In this document: positions 1 to 13,021 of the stretch, piece by piece
How the letters are laid out: the number at the start of each line of letters is the position of its first letter
How positions within the stretch are numbered: the first letter of the stretch is position 1
From: Nageia nagi
Taxonomy: Eukaryota; Pinophyta
Assembly: GCA_050084985.1 (NCBI GenBank)
Contig: JBITNC010000001.1
Location: forward strand, 206,274,001 to 206,338,000
Length of the DNA stretch: 64,000 nucleotides
Direction: 5' to 3'
The notes under the pieces: model-generated
Told to the model about the DNA's origin: nothing
Database searches by the model: none
The model's input: the letters and a program-made list of their open reading frames with translations, nothing else
Position numbers and translations under genes: made by a program

Positions 1-993
1 ATTTATATATTTTTGCATGATTAGTATTAGTTATCTAAACTCAATTAAGTTTAATTAACTAAATTTAAAGGGACAATCAAATCTAAAAAATATATTTTTG
101 ACTAGTTTAAACATAATTAATGAGATATTTAATCGAGTCTTAATCAATGTTTAGAGGGGAGAAGAATAAAAAGATTAGATTTAGCCCATAAAGTGAAATA
201 AAATACCTAAAACATGTCTTTATTTATGTAAGTAATGTTAACTAGTGTGTAAGCATTTTTAGAAAGTATTTTATAAGCCATGATTGAGAACTAAACCATC
301 AACCTAAGCTAGATACCAACAAAGTTAATGAACTAGATAATTACAAGATGATGAAAAATAGCTAAAAATAAATAATATAGGTATTATTATATAAATAAAA
401 ATTTAATTATAATTAATAGAAAAATATGTATTTTTTGAGTATCTATGATTACTTCTTTTTACTACATTGTATGAAGACATGTTGCAATGCAAAAAATACT
501 TAAACACATAATAGATGAGGTTGAGAAGAAATGATGATGATAAGGTAGTTGATGATTTATAAATGGAGATAAAGTAATGAATTTTTAAATTTAAAAATAT
601 TATAAAAGAAATAAAATGTGATTAGTGGTATATAATTATTTCTAAGCATGATAAATGCAGGATGCCCCATTCGATGAAATAAAACATATTTTTGAATCTT
701 ACACTTAATTGAATTTGATTTTCTTTTAGAGTTTGGTTAGAAGGAATAATTTCTAATCATGGCAACACAATTTACCATTAATGCAAGTAGGTGGATGTAA
801 TACCTCCTTAATTTTGTGTGTGAAGAAACTATATAATCATAATGAGAAAAATAAAAGAGAAACATAAAGAGAAGAGAGAAGTAGAAAGAAGAAAATAGAA
901 GAATAAAATGATTTAAAAATAACTAACCATAGGTATGTAGACTCATGTGATCATACAAGTAACCATAAAATGATGATTATATATTATAACTAT
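1..993. other. AT-rich DNA with no recognisable gene
   Basis: No reading frame of useful length, tandem array or known transposon domain was recognised on either strand. It lies outside the left LTR of element A, so it is the target-side flank of that insertion or an older decayed element. Confidence 0.6.
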
Positions 994-2994
994 TGATTTA
1001 TATAGCATAACCTCAAGGGTTTGGTCTGGCTATGTTCTCCACTACCCATAATGGTAGGTTCCTTGAAAGAGTAGAAAGTGGTGGGGATGCACTTGTGTTG
1101 GTTTTATACTCAATTTTCAATTTATAGGTTGGTTCCTATCTATATTCAAGGTCAAAAGTAACAAGAAATAAAAATATGAAGAGTTATAGGAAAGAGATAA
1201 GTAAATAAATAGTTATAATAAGAAATTTACAACCTAGGCATTATAGCATAGGTAGCAATCCATAGCCAAGATTAAGAATAGCAAACTATCTTGCACTTGG
1301 GGTACATAGCCATTATTTGAAGAAAACATTTCACATATAACATTCACAAAAGCAATAACAATTATTTTGTTGCAAGAGGGCAAAGCATTGTCTATTTGTA
1401 TTATCATATGCGAATAGCTCTTATAGATTTGGGCAAATTTGCTAAAATGTCTAACCTTTTTTATTTTTAAAAGCTAGCTATTTATACAACTTCTCCTCCT
1501 CCTTAGGTGGTTGGGTTTCATTAATATACATAATTGTTAGTATTGAATGAAATAACTAAAATAGCACTATTTATATAAATGCTATAATTATGCTAGATTA
1601 CTTAATAAATAAGTACTAATCAACATAACTATCTAGGAATTTGTAATTTCTAAATAGCCATGTCCATAGAGCCATAATCCTTCTAACATGTCGTTGACTA
1701 CTCCTTCTTTGACCCTATAGTTGATTGGAGATAGCACTATAGCTTATTGGAGATAGCACTATAGCTAATTGAGTAATTATTTGATTTCACATTGATTGGT
1801 ATGATTTGGTATTATTCTTTGTTAGTTGCTATTTGCTTCTTTGTAATCTTTATTATCTCTATTATAGATGTCAGTAATCAAAGTAATGGTGGTTGATAGA
1901 CATTATGTTCACTTGGTTCAAGAAGAATTGCTACTATTATATGGAAATGAGTTGATGTTGACACATTAATAGGGCTTCAAAGCTCAAACACTTAAGATAA
2001 AGTGGACCTAGGTGTTCCTTCTTATGCATTACTCTTACACTTTCTTGGCAAGCCCTATATTCTTCTTTCAAGCTCTATCAATGATTTGGTTCTTTTAAGA
2101 TCTACTAATTTTAGCTAAAAATCATGACATCATATCTCAAAATCAATAGGCACTATTGATATTATAGCTCTTCTAGGACCCATTGATTTTCACCAAAAAA
2201 ATGTGACATCATTGCTTAGAATCAATGGGTTCTATTGATGTTTTGATTCCACTAATTTTCACCAAAAAAATGTGATATCATCTTTCAAAATTAGTGGGTT
2301 CTATTAATGTTTTGATTCTACCAAGACTTGCTAATTTTCACCAAAAAATGTGATATCATCTCTCAAAATTTATGGGTTCTATTAATGTTCTAATTCTACT
2401 AAGACCCATTTATTTTCATCAAAAAATGTGACATCATCCCTCAAAATCGATGGGCACTATCGATGTTCTTCAAAAATCTAGTGTTGAATTTGTGCAAGTC
2501 TTGGACACTTGTGTCATCAATTCTTAGAGATCCTAAGGCAATAAATATAATTCTCAAATAGTCTTATATACATGACTCTTGGATATTTTTTAACAATTCT
2601 TTTGGGTACTCTAAAGAAGATGACATAACTCTTGAGTTATCTAAACTCCTAGGCATTGAAGAATAAAAGAATAAAGAATGACATAACTCTTATTGGCATA
2701 ACTCCAGGTATTCTTATTCACATAATTCCTAGGTATTAAGAAAATAATATGACATTTAGGTACTATTATATACATGAATATTAACACTTTAAGGGGAATT
2801 AATGAGAAGAGAAAGGATTAATAAAAATAAAAAAAATACAAAAACTTACAAGTCATAGAGACTCTAAGAGAATAATATCCCTCCTGGGCATTCTTATATA
2901 TACAACTCTTAGGGATTAAAGAATAAAGAATAGAGAATATAAAATAATAGAATTACCTCAATTTAGAGTGTAATTATAAAAGAATATAATCTTA
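994..2994 (-). repeat. Element A, 3' LTR (left copy)
   Basis: This aligns along its whole length with 13022-15039. It starts with TGATTTATATAG (TGATTGATATAG in the other copy) and homology fades near 2994. Inside are three 24-base units with core GGAGATAGCACTATAG (about 1719-1775), an array of five hairpin-forming units (2085-2470), and many scattered CCTAGGTATT-like words (2620-2960). The mismatches between copies include many C/T and G/A pairs, showing substantial age. Confidence 0.85.
2085..2470. repeat. LTR array of five ~69-79 bp units, each an inverted repeat around TGACATCA
   Basis: Each unit has a left arm like CCATTGATTTTCACC, an A-rich stretch, the core TGTGACATCAT (or TGATATCA), and a right arm like AAAATCAATGGG that can pair with the left arm. 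The cores start at 2125, 2204, 2273, 2351 and 2429 (spacings 79, 69, 78, 78). The array sits in the LTR, where transcriptional control is expected. A role as an enhancer is inference only. Confidence 0.75.
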
Positions 2995-5900
2995 TGATGG
3001 CTCTTTGGGGTCTTTGCCTACTAGAGAATAGAACCCTTTAACTATTGCTCCTAGTGGATTGTCCAAAAGTGGACTTGGTTGTAGTCTCAATTGGTACCAT
3101 CAGGTCTAGTGGGAGGAATGGTTTCATCCTTTTATTTAGATCAATTATATATTTATAATCAACTTATGACAAGATATAGAATGCCTTAGTCTCTATAAAG
3201 ACACTGTTCAACCTTTCAACATATAAAAATTTTGTAATGGCCTTCTAAGCCAATTCATTTATTTGTTGTAGGTCTAAGATTTATGTCTCAAAAAAGACTA
3301 TTCAAATAATTGAATGGTATTGGCTATCCAATTTGTAGCACTACCTTGTACATTCTACTACTCCCATAATTTGGAAGCTTTCATCTTAATTAAAGAATTA
3401 AAAAATTTGTTAATGAATCCCAACTCTATTTTGAGTTGGAGCTAGTGTTTATTTATGTCCATGTTAAACACCAAACTTTAGAGTTCACAAATTTCTTGGA
3501 TTCTCTTCTAATATGACTATTTTGGCTTGGAAGATACTATTGCAAACTTATTTTCTATCAAAATTCTCAAACAAACTTGCATCCTTTCTAATATTACTCT
3601 GGGTATATCCAAAGCTAGCTTATGGAGAGCATTTTGAGCATAGATTTTTTTAATGGCCTGTATAGTTTCCTCCTTGAGCACATGCAAGGGAGATAATGTT
3701 ATAATTATATCATTGATTTACTCCACTAAGGATTTTTTGAAGTTTTTCATGAGCAATAATAGTTTTGCATTATCATTTGATAGAACTTTATTTGCTATGC
3801 TTAAAGTTTGTATCTTAGCCTCAACATATTTGACTTTCTAAGCATTGATAACTATAGCATGAGCTTTGAGATCTTCTATCATTTGATTTGTAGCATCCAA
3901 ATTAGCTCTTATTATTTCCATGTTCTATAAAACACTACTTTCTATTTTTCAAGCTTTGCAATCAATTATTTATTTTTATTTTGCAACCTAGGTACTATTT
4001 TATCTTTAAGGGAGTAGTCTTTCTTATACTAATCAATTTTCTTATTCAATTTCTCTATCTTAATCTCCATTGCTTGAAGACTTTTATTGGCTACCATTGA
4101 AGTATTTACAAGAAATCTAGACTGGTCAATTACCAGTGCACTCTACATATCTACATCTATTATGGCCATGGGAGTAATAACTAGATGTCCTTATTTGAAA
4201 GGCATTTATGCAATTTTAATATCTCCTATTTGTATTACCTTACTCAAAATTTTTGACTATTTCTTAGGAAGCATAGAAGATTTATTAACAAAATTTTCCC
4301 AATCAATGGGCTCTACAATTTGTGTAGAAAAAATTGACTTTATTTTCTCTTACAAGGCTATAGGAATAAAAGAATGGGTAGTAATAACTCCACCTAAAAT
4401 AGGTGTCTCAATTTATTAAATGGGTTGGGCTTGGCAAGGAGCTATTAATGTTGGACTTTTGATTCTACATTTGCTTCTTTCATGCCCTCACCTTGTTCCT
4501 TAGGCTTATCCATTAGGCTAGAGTCCTTTTTCATGGGTTCATCATCATCATCACCATCTCTCAATCCTCCTTCAAGTGCAACTACTACTGATCCCCTAGC
4601 TTTAGGCATACTTTTCCTACCTTATTGAATTTAGCTTTATTCCTCTTTCAAGGTTTGTGCTTATTCTTATGCCAAATTTTCTTTTGCAACACTAGTGTTT
4701 GTATCTTGAGGCTCTCTAAATTCTTCTATGTCAAAAATTTTAGTTTATTTTATTACCACCTTTGGAACTTCTATTGCCTTTGAAGGTGAAGGTATAGTCA
4801 TTTGTGACTATGACCTTACTATAGTTAATTGAAGCTTCTTTATAGGATTCTATTACTTCTCTAGTATCTATTGCCTTTGAGTAAGAGTTTGTATTTTCCT
4901 TTTCTTTTTTGGAGATGGATTCCAAGAAGAGGTGGTGGTGTTTGAAGGGTTTTATTCTCCCTTTTTTGTAATTTCAACCATGCTAGATGGTTGTCTTGTT
5001 TGTACTAGCCTCACCTTTGTAGCAGGTTTTCCATGAAAATGAGGAGGAAGAGGCTATCCCAACTCTGATAGAGGATCCTTGGAATACTTAACCTCCTAGT
5101 ACTTATCATATTTTAATTTTTCAAATAATTCACTCTTAATGTGATGAATTTTTATAGTATACCCAAATATGAATCTTGTAAAATAATTAATTTATTGGTA
5201 CCCCACCCAAGATATGCTAATTGGGTGAGAACCTCTAGGTTGAGGACAAAATCTTGCCTCTTATTTTCCCTTTTCCTATACTTCTTTATTCCTTCTAGGG
5301 CCATCCAAGCTTTATTCAAGGGTACAAATTCCCAATCTAGGTACATTTCTACCTCTTACTTAATTTTATTTACAAAATATTTTATATGGGGCCTACTTTC
5401 ATGGACAAATGTTGGACCTTTTTTGCTAGAAATTATTTTTTGGGTCATTTCCCTTGATGGGTCATACATCCATGTAGCTTCCACTTTATCTAACTTGAAA
5501 TTCTATACAATGAATTGGGCTATACTATCTTTACATCCTATCTCTAAAAGAATAAAATTTTCATTAGAAGGTGGTATATCTACAATAGACTTAAAGTTAC
5601 CTCTAGACCCATATTTGCTCTCTTTAGCACAAATATATCTACTCATCTCTATTGATTATAATTGGGGGTTACATATTTAGGCAAAAATAAGGGTCCCTCA
5701 AAATATCCATACCTAATTATTATGGTGTAGCTTCTCAGGAAGTACCAATCATCGATTTTATTTCCTCCTTATTACTCCCTCATTATACTTTTATGCAACC
5801 TATTGGGGAGTTTTCTAGTTAAAAGTTTACTATTATTGCATAGAACTTATCCATGAATTCATAGTAGGGTCCATGTAACTTGGTCAAAATTGGTACCATT

Positions 5901-7340
5901 AGGTCAATTGGCACTGATGCAGCACTAGAATTTATCTATGAGTTTATCTATATTTTGATGGACAAAGAGCCACCAAAGATATGAGGAATGTCTAAAATCT
6001 AACTTTTCAATTTTAAATAGACACCTCTTAATTTCTTTAGTTATAAAAGCAAGGAAGTCATAGCAGATGTGAGCCTCTAAAATGTTATAAGCCATATGCA
6101 CCATAGATTCATCTGCTTCAATCTAGGTCTTCTTTCCTAAGATGACTACCAATGCCTATAGTACTTCCCTATCCTTCTTTCTTTTAAAAAGAGCTATTTG
6201 GTATCTTGACAAAATTTTATCTTTTTTGCTATTTTGGTATCTCCCATTGATCCAACTTAACATTTCATCTTGATTGATATAAAAATAATGTTTCTCCTTT
6301 TTTAAATCTATTTATTTCTTAACATGGAATATCTAGTTCATTGGAATAGCAAATGCTTGGAAAATGGAGTTAGGAAACTAATCCAAAACTACTTTAAACA
6401 TAGGTTTAGAAGTATCTACCTCTTCAATACTCTTGAACATTCCAATTTGGTACCACTTTTGATGATGCCTATATGCTAGGAAGTATAAGAGCTTAGAGTA
6501 GATGAAAGACTCATAGGGAACATAATATGCTAGGCCTTGGTCAATCATGATATCTCTTTTTGAATGAGCAAGTGACTTTCCTTTTTTGATCACTTCAAGT
6601 ATCTTAAGTTGTAAAAAAATATGGCTATGGTTAGCTCTCCATGTATCCATATGATTAATTACCTCTATCTCAGTCCAATTTATCCCTACTGCATTCTCAA
6701 GATATTCTTCTTATAAAGAGAGGAGGTTAGCATCAAATTATTCTACTTCAACTATAAAAGATGACTAAGAGGTTGCCATGATATTAACAACTATTTTTTA
6801 ACCTCCAGTTGTCATTTAGAAATAGCAATATGGGCAATGTAGGGTTGTGCAACTTTTCTCTCTTTTAACACAACTCATCTCTAAAATCTCTAAGCTTTGA
6901 ATGCTCTAGAAACTTGTATGCTTGAAATTAGTTAAGTGTCAAACTATAGAGTATGGGGGGATTTTTATTCATCTAAGGTTAGTACGATTTCCATGAATAG
7001 AAATTACTTCTTGAGGATATCAATACCCATGCATTGTATGGATTGAGGTAGCATAGGCTAGATTAGTAAATTCAAAGCACACTAGACTTATTTTATTGTA
7101 CTTATGCAATGGTTCATGAAATCTAAAGAAATCTCTCCTTAATTGCTACTTTATTTAGTGATAATTGAGCAACACAATAGCATTAACTTTTAACAAAGCT
7201 GAATTAAAGTTGTTAGCTAAGTAATACACCAACATTAATTCTTAATAATACTAAATTAAATTTGAGCATTAATAGCTATTTATTTTTTTAAAAACTATGC
7301 AATTTATTTTTTCAAATATTTACAATATACAATGCTTTAT
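2995..7340 (-). pseudogene. Element A: extra coding region between integrase and 3' LTR (function unknown)
   Basis: Long broken frames on the minus strand fill the interval after integrase, where env-like or other additional genes sit in some plant gypsy elements. The longest readable pieces are 6378-6650 (contains YYVPYESFIYSKLL and YRHHQKWYQIG) and 4740-4925 (lysine/serine-rich). From about 4090 down to 3480 the minus strand reads as a long Leu/Lys/Glu/Ile heptad-like stretch (for example MIEDLKAHAIVINA), so the C-terminal part was probably a coiled coil. I saw no signal peptide or clear membrane segment, so a true envelope protein is not supported. I do not recognise the family. Stops are mostly Gln-derived TAG/TAA. 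Confidence 0.5.
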
Positions 7341-7344
7341 GGGT

Positions 7345-8430
7345 AGTACAAGCTTACCTCATCACTCAATAATACATTGAATAGATCTTGTTGATGGGAA
7401 TAGGTAATTCCCAGGACCCAGTAACATCTTGAAACTTGAATGCATTACTTTCCATAGCTTGGGTAATGATGTAAGGCTTGCTCCAAAGAGGGTCAAATTT
7501 TTGGTGTCTTTAAAGCTTTGCTCTTTCCTCATCCCATTTAAGGATAATATCACCTAGTTCACACTTTACTTGAGAAGACTTTTTCTTATCAAAACACCTC
7601 TTGATGATGTGTTGGTGATGTTGAAATGACTCATATGCTTTGATCTAATCTTCCTCCAATTTTAGAAGTTGACTATATCTGCATTGTAGTAGCTTAAAGT
7701 CATGGTCTTCCATTTCTTTTAGGATTTTTAAAGCTAGTAACTCCATGTGTACTAGCAACACAAGTCTTTTACCATATACCAATGCATATGGGGATGTCTT
7801 TATTGCTAATTTTATACTAATTCTATCATCCCATAATGCATAGTCCAATTATGTATGACACTATCTAGAATTCCTTTCAATTATTCTCTTGATGATCTAG
7901 GTTAATTTTTTTTTAGTTGATTTAACTAACCCATTACCTTGTGGGTAATAGTTTGAAGAGAATAACTAGTAAATTCCATACTAAGCTACAAAGTTTGATA
8001 GATTGCCTCTAGTAAATGTTAGACCATTATCTGTCACTATAGTCTATGGGATTCCAAAGTAGGTGATTATCCTTTTAATAATTTCTATCACCACTTCTTG
8101 ATTTGCATTTTTGAATGGCATAGCCTTTGACCATCTAGTGAAGTAATCTATTGCACTCAAAATAAACTTGTGGCCTATTGAGGAATTTGGGTGTATGACA
8201 CCAATGAATTCCATACCCCACTATTGAAAGGACTCTTTGCATACCATAGGTTTGAGAGGCATTATAGCTTATATTCTCTTGCCCATAAATCTATTACACT
8301 TATCACATTCCTAAATAATCTTGAATGAATCCTAAAATATAGTGGGCTAATAATATCTAGCTTGTAATACCTTTGCTACTATAGTTGGTCCACTATGATG
8401 CCTATCAAAGAATTTGTAATGAAATTCATG
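7345..8430 (-). pseudogene. Element A integrase (degenerate)
   Basis: Integrase would join the cDNA to host DNA. Reading the minus strand downwards from 8430 there is a zinc-binding remnant (CDKCNRF), then the catalytic core with WGMEFIG where WGMDFxG is usual (first Asp now Glu), VTDNGLTF (second Asp kept), and YYPQGNG followed by VKST where a Glu is expected (third acidic residue now Lys). Next come ALWDDR and SPYALVYGKR (7645-7848), and the C-terminal FDPLWSKPYIIT motif near 7500-7400. At least two of the three catalytic residues are altered and several stops interrupt the frame, so it is inactive. Confidence 0.8.
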
Positions 8431-8649
8431 CAATATTCTATGGTATTCATCTTGATTCACACATATGAGAAGGTTTTGATCAAAAAAATTTCTATATAAA
8501 TGATCTATCATGATAAATTTAAGGGTATGAAACCTAAATCTCCTTCTTTAGAATCTATCCAAAGCTTCAAGGCACCTGCCAATTTGAAAATAAACCATGA
8601 TTTATTTAATCCAATCATTTTTATAATTAATTTGCTACTCATCCTCCAT

Positions 8650-9900
8650 AAGAGTGATCATATGTGAAGCCTTAGCTATATTTTCATAGAGATCCCTACT
8701 TGTAATTAGCTTATTTGGCTTAATTTCTATATCATATTCCATTATTTTATTGATCCAACTAGCCTTTCCTTCACCTAGATCTCCTTGTATGATATAATTT
8801 CTTACATCTAGATGAATAGTATATATAAGGATTTTATTATATGAGACATAATGTTTGAATTTTTTAAGTCCCTTATAATGGAAAACACTTACTTTTGAAG
8901 AAATGAGTACCTTTGCTAGTGTTGATGTAGTGTTTGGCTATGAAAGGTAATCATATGTTCTTCATTATTATCATCCTTTTGTGCTAGAATTGTAGCATTT
9001 TTCTATCTATTCCATGTGCATACATGATGCAATCTTTTGAAATATCAATATTTTTAAGAACAATAGCTTTTGATATAGCCTTTTTTATCTCTTTGAAGGC
9101 TACTTTTGCTTCACATGATCAAGAAAATACAATATCCTTCTTTAGCATTGAAGTGATTGGAGATACAATCTTTGAAAAATTATTAATAAATTTTCTAACA
9201 AAATTGATTTGACCAAGGAATGACTAAAAGGCCTTCTTATTAGATGGGAGTGGTAATGCTTCTATAGCTTTTAATTTATTTGGATCAATTACCAATACCT
9301 CTTTTGAGATAATGTGGCCAAGTAACTTTCCTTGGTTGATCATAAAAATTGACTTTTTTAGGTTGATTGAAATGCCAAATTTCATGCATCTTTCAAAGAC
9401 TAATCTTAGATGTTCCAAGTGATCACTTCTACTTTTGGAGAAGACAATGATATCATCTAGAGAGATTAGCATAATTTTGTTTATTAGATTACCAAATGCA
9501 TGATCCATGGCTCTTTGAAAATTAGCTCTTACATTAAAAGGACCAAATGGCATCCTTTGAAAAGCAAATATCCTCCATTTAGTTATAAATGCTATTTTGA
9601 ACTAATCTTCATCCTTCACCCAAATTTGGTTAAATCTTGAGTAGCCATCAATCATTGAAAAATATCAAGCTTTGGCTACTATATGTAGGATTTAATCCAT
9701 TGGTAGAAGAGGATAATTATCTTTAAAGGACACTTTATTCAAATTTTTGAAATCAACATAGAGTTTGATTTCTTCACTTTTCTTTTTAATAAGAACTAAA
9801 TTTGCAACTTGAGAAGAATACTTGATAGGATAAGTTGACAATATGATCATCGAAGTCAAATACCTGCTAGAAGTGTCTAGCATCAGGTACTAAAGGCCTA
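8650..9900 (-). pseudogene. Element A reverse transcriptase and RT-linked RNase H (degenerate)
   Basis: RT copies the element RNA into DNA. The N-terminal RT motif reads LYVDFKNLNKVSFKDNYPL (9692-9883). The palm (9224-9553) has MPFGPFNVRANFQRAM and then SLDDIIVFSK, in which both catalytic Asp residues remain but the preceding Tyr is Ser. The thumb has LLGHIISKEV and VIDPNKLKAI. Below 9200 the connection and RNase H region continues with SWINKIMEYDIEIKPNKL near 8760. The frame is broken by several stops and shifts. In this element the additional RNase H lies before RT instead of after it. Confidence 0.85.
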
Positions 9901-9904
9901 CACT

Positions 9905-10500
9905 AAACTTTAACTCCAAGAGCTCCTCTTTTATAATGAGTAGAATTATAACATGCCCCTCTTCCAGCAAGTGTATCAGCTATTTGGTTATGCCTTCTAC
10001 GAATAGATATAAAATTGATAGCCAAAAATGACTCCAATAGATCCCACACTCTATTCCTATAGTTATTTATATGATGATGTTTTACATTGATCTAATTTTT
10101 AACTTGCTTGATGACCAATGCAAAATCACCATGGAAAATTAGGTATCTAATGCCTATACTAATTACTTTAGATAAACCTAAATAAAGGGCTTCATATTTA
10201 GTAGCATTATTTGTACAATTCCATGTGAATTAGAAGGAGAATCTTTTGGTAGTTCTCTTGGGAGATTTTAAGACCACTCCAACTCCACATCCATATCTAC
10301 ATCAAAAACCATCAAAATACATCATCCATATCTCATGTTCTTTATTAGCAGTGACTGAGATTGGTTGAAATTTCTCATATAAATAATAATTTCCAATGAT
10401 AGCATTTGTGACATGATAATTTAGATCATTTATTGAAATAAATTTAGTTGTTAGTAGTGATTCCCTTAGTATGTCACTTTCAAATATCTCCACTAGTTAT
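9905..10500 (-). pseudogene. Element A additional RNase H domain (aRNH-like), upstream of RT
   Basis: On the minus strand 10493-10302 ends in WMMYFDGF, followed in the same sense by GCGVGVVL, NNATKYEALYLGL, FHGDFALVIKQV, and YRNRVWDLLESF...HNQIADTLAGRGA. These are the four acidic RNase H positions (D in YFDG, E in YEAL, D in GDF, D in IADTLA), all still present. Only a few stops (Gln to TAG type) interrupt it. It lies between protease (10575-10976) and RT (9883 downwards). In Tat elements the second RNase H is of archaeal type; here it is placed before RT, unlike elements B and C in this window. Confidence 0.8.
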
Positions 10501-10574
10501 GGATCATTCGTATAGTTTAGTTCATTAATCCTCTTGAGATGGATAGTTTTGGTGCCTTCATTTAGAATTTTTAT

Positions 10575-10976
10575 CTATTTATTTTGGAAAGGAAGCAAAA
10601 TATGACTATAGTATAAGGCTAGGTACCCTCCCAATTTAGCAATAAATTCTTTAGAAAGACATATTTTGAATAGAGGTGGAAGATCAACTACAGTAAGATC
10701 TTGGACAACATGAATATTAGGGAAGACCAAGGTTATTTGAACACCTTTAACACTACCAACCACATCTAGTAAGAAAGAATCTAATTGTATGACACCATAA
10801 ATACATATTGTAATGTACAATTTCATTTCATTTACAAAAACTTTAGGAATAATAGTTATTATAGCTTTGGTATCTATCATACAATTGTTCACTACCCAAC
10901 CTTCTAGTCTCATAGATAAATAGAAAGGTGAGGGTCTTATTATACCTATTAGAGCTAAAGGAATAACTTCAGACAT
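10575..10976 (-). pseudogene. Element A aspartic protease (degenerate)
   Basis: This retropepsin-like domain would process the polyprotein. A 133-residue open stretch carries MIDTKAIITIIPKVF where DTGA-x-x-x-x-(I/V) is expected, so the active-site Gly is Lys. It then runs into DLPPLFKICLS and KLGGYLALYYSH, a linker I associate with plant gypsy polyproteins between protease and pol. The start given is only the first Met of the open stretch, since the real protein was a polyprotein. Confidence 0.7.
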
Positions 10977-10999
10977 AGCATAGATAGTATTCTCTTCAT

Positions 11000-12719
11000 T
11001 TACCCTCTTTTTACTATTTTTTAATTTTAAATCTTCTTACAGATGATCTAATTAACTAGGTATCCTTAATGTATCAAACATAGTCATCCTAGAAGGAGTT
11101 TTGTTTAATTCTTCCACAATACTATATGGAGCATATAGGATAGACTTACTTGGTTTTGCTTGCTTATTTGTTCTAAAATTTTGAGTATTATTTTCTTTAT
11201 GATAATTAGTAATAAAATGATATCTCAATGTACCAAGTCTTTCTTTCTCTAAGACTTCTTTTCTAGTTGTAGTGGGGTTTGTTTCACCTGGGGCATTAGT
11301 ACTTGGATTTGATGGAATAATACCTAAATTAAATGGGACTTGATGGTGTTGGTTCTAAGTATGAGCTAAGGGAGCCTTATCTTTATTAGTTTTAAGTTGG
11401 GCTTGAGTGGAAGCTTGATACTATTGAGTGGCTTGAGGCTATTATGAAGCTACTAAAGAAGTTGCTCTAGTTTGAACATAATTTACTTATTCTTCAACAT
11501 ATCTCAAAACCTAAAAGTTGACCATTATGAGATCAGTAACAACATCTGAAGTAGGTTATACCAACTAATTACAATGTAACCCCAAATATTAATATTGATA
11601 CACCACAGATGAATATTAAAAATAAGGAACTGAACATGGTGGAAACCATTCTATAATGCCTAAAGCAACACTATCTATAGAACTAGTCATAACAGCATTC
11701 TCAATTATTTTAAGAGGATTTGATTATTCTAGTTGATTAACCTTAGGATAAAATATTGATTAATACTAATTATCATATCTTCTATAATTAAACCCATGAT
11801 TCTACCTTTCTTATAGAGTGAGGTTATTGGTTATATTTCTAATAGTTACCTCCAACTACCTTATTCTCTCCTCTTCTTAAGATTTAGGTTCAATACTAGT
11901 ACTTGTAGATGCAAGAGTGGGTAATGCTAGTAGCTAATTTTGAACAATAGGTTTGGGAGGAGGTGGTAAGGCCAAAATTCCAATATAACCTATTTATGGA
12001 GCCTTCTTGGGAGGTAAATTTGGAAATACAGGTATGATCATTCTAGGTTACATTTTACTAGAGGACACCAAAGTATGTTTTGGAATTTTTAGTATCTAGT
12101 AAACATATTATAATGTATCTCCTAACATAATAATAAGAATATTGAGGTCAAGGAGAAAATAATTTTTTTAATACACTAGAGCTTATGCATTTGTTGGTCT
12201 AATCCTTACTGCTATGGACTTTCATGTTCTTCCAAATTTGACATTAAAATCATCAATAGATTCATGAGGATGTCTCTTGATACATGCTATGAGGCTAAGG
12301 AACATCCTATCATAACCACATACAAAAAATATTTTAATTAAGGCTTTACACAACTCTCCCCATTAATTTATAGATTTGGGGTTAATAGTTATAAACCATT
12401 CAATTGCCTTGCCTTTAAAAAAGTGTGACAATAGTCTAGTCATCATGGTTTCATCAGTAATATTGAAGCTTAAAGCTAATAAAAATACATCTTGATAATT
12501 TTCATATGGAATCTTTTTAGATCCATCATACTTAGGTAAAACTTTAAAAGCTACTTGAGATATAGGAGGTGAATTAGTAGCTACAACCAAAGGATGACTA
12601 TTATTCCAAGTAGGAAATTCTATTAGCTGATCCATACTTGTAGAATGTAAAAGAGATGAAGGATTTTTTAGGAATGAGTCAAATATAACTAATAAATGAG
12701 TTATTCTTAAAGGTACCAA
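11000..12719 (-). pseudogene. Element A gag (degenerate)
   Basis: Gag would form the virus-like particle. The best piece is 12363-12719, with FKVLPKYDGSKKIPYENYQDVFLLAL followed by LLSHFFKGKAIEWF, matching the retrotransposon gag (UBN2/Retrotrans_gag) pattern of a Trp-containing core. From about 12100 down to 11000 the product is rich in Pro, Thr, Asn and Gln, is heavily interrupted by stops, and links to protease. I could not identify an intact zinc knuckle. Confidence 0.7.
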
Positions 12720-13021
12720 AGGAGAAACAACTCAAAAACATTTCTCCTAATCCTCCTATTAGTAATTGATAGCTTTTGAAACCTAGACTATCTTAGGGAA
12801 TTTCTACCACTACTTCTAGTTAGTTTGCATTCTAGAAGTGCAAGGGTTCAAAACATTGATTGGTTGATAGCAAAGTCACCAATAGGTTACAAGAACCTTA
12901 TAATATTGAAGGATTCAATTAATAGCCTATTAAATGAGTTTATCAAGCCTAACAACACCTGTTAAATATGGAATTTAACTCATATCCCATCAAGCATGCC
13001 AAAAATAAAATTGGCTACTAT
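12720..13021 (-). other. Element A leader with possible primer binding site
   Basis: This is the untranslated leader between the 5' LTR and gag. About 20 bases inside the LTR edge the minus strand reads TGGCATGCTTGATGGGATAT (near 12985-12965). It starts with TGG as a tRNA-primed site should, but I cannot assign the tRNA. Confidence 0.4.

Noticed and set aside
4087-4419. 110-residue plus-strand open frame
   Set aside because: Antisense to the coiled-coil region of element A; it shows no domain and is best explained as a shadow frame.
5141-5680. 179-residue open frame on the plus strand
   Set aside because: It lies opposite the extra coding region of element A; no family features, no homology I recognise, and minus-strand coding character runs through it.
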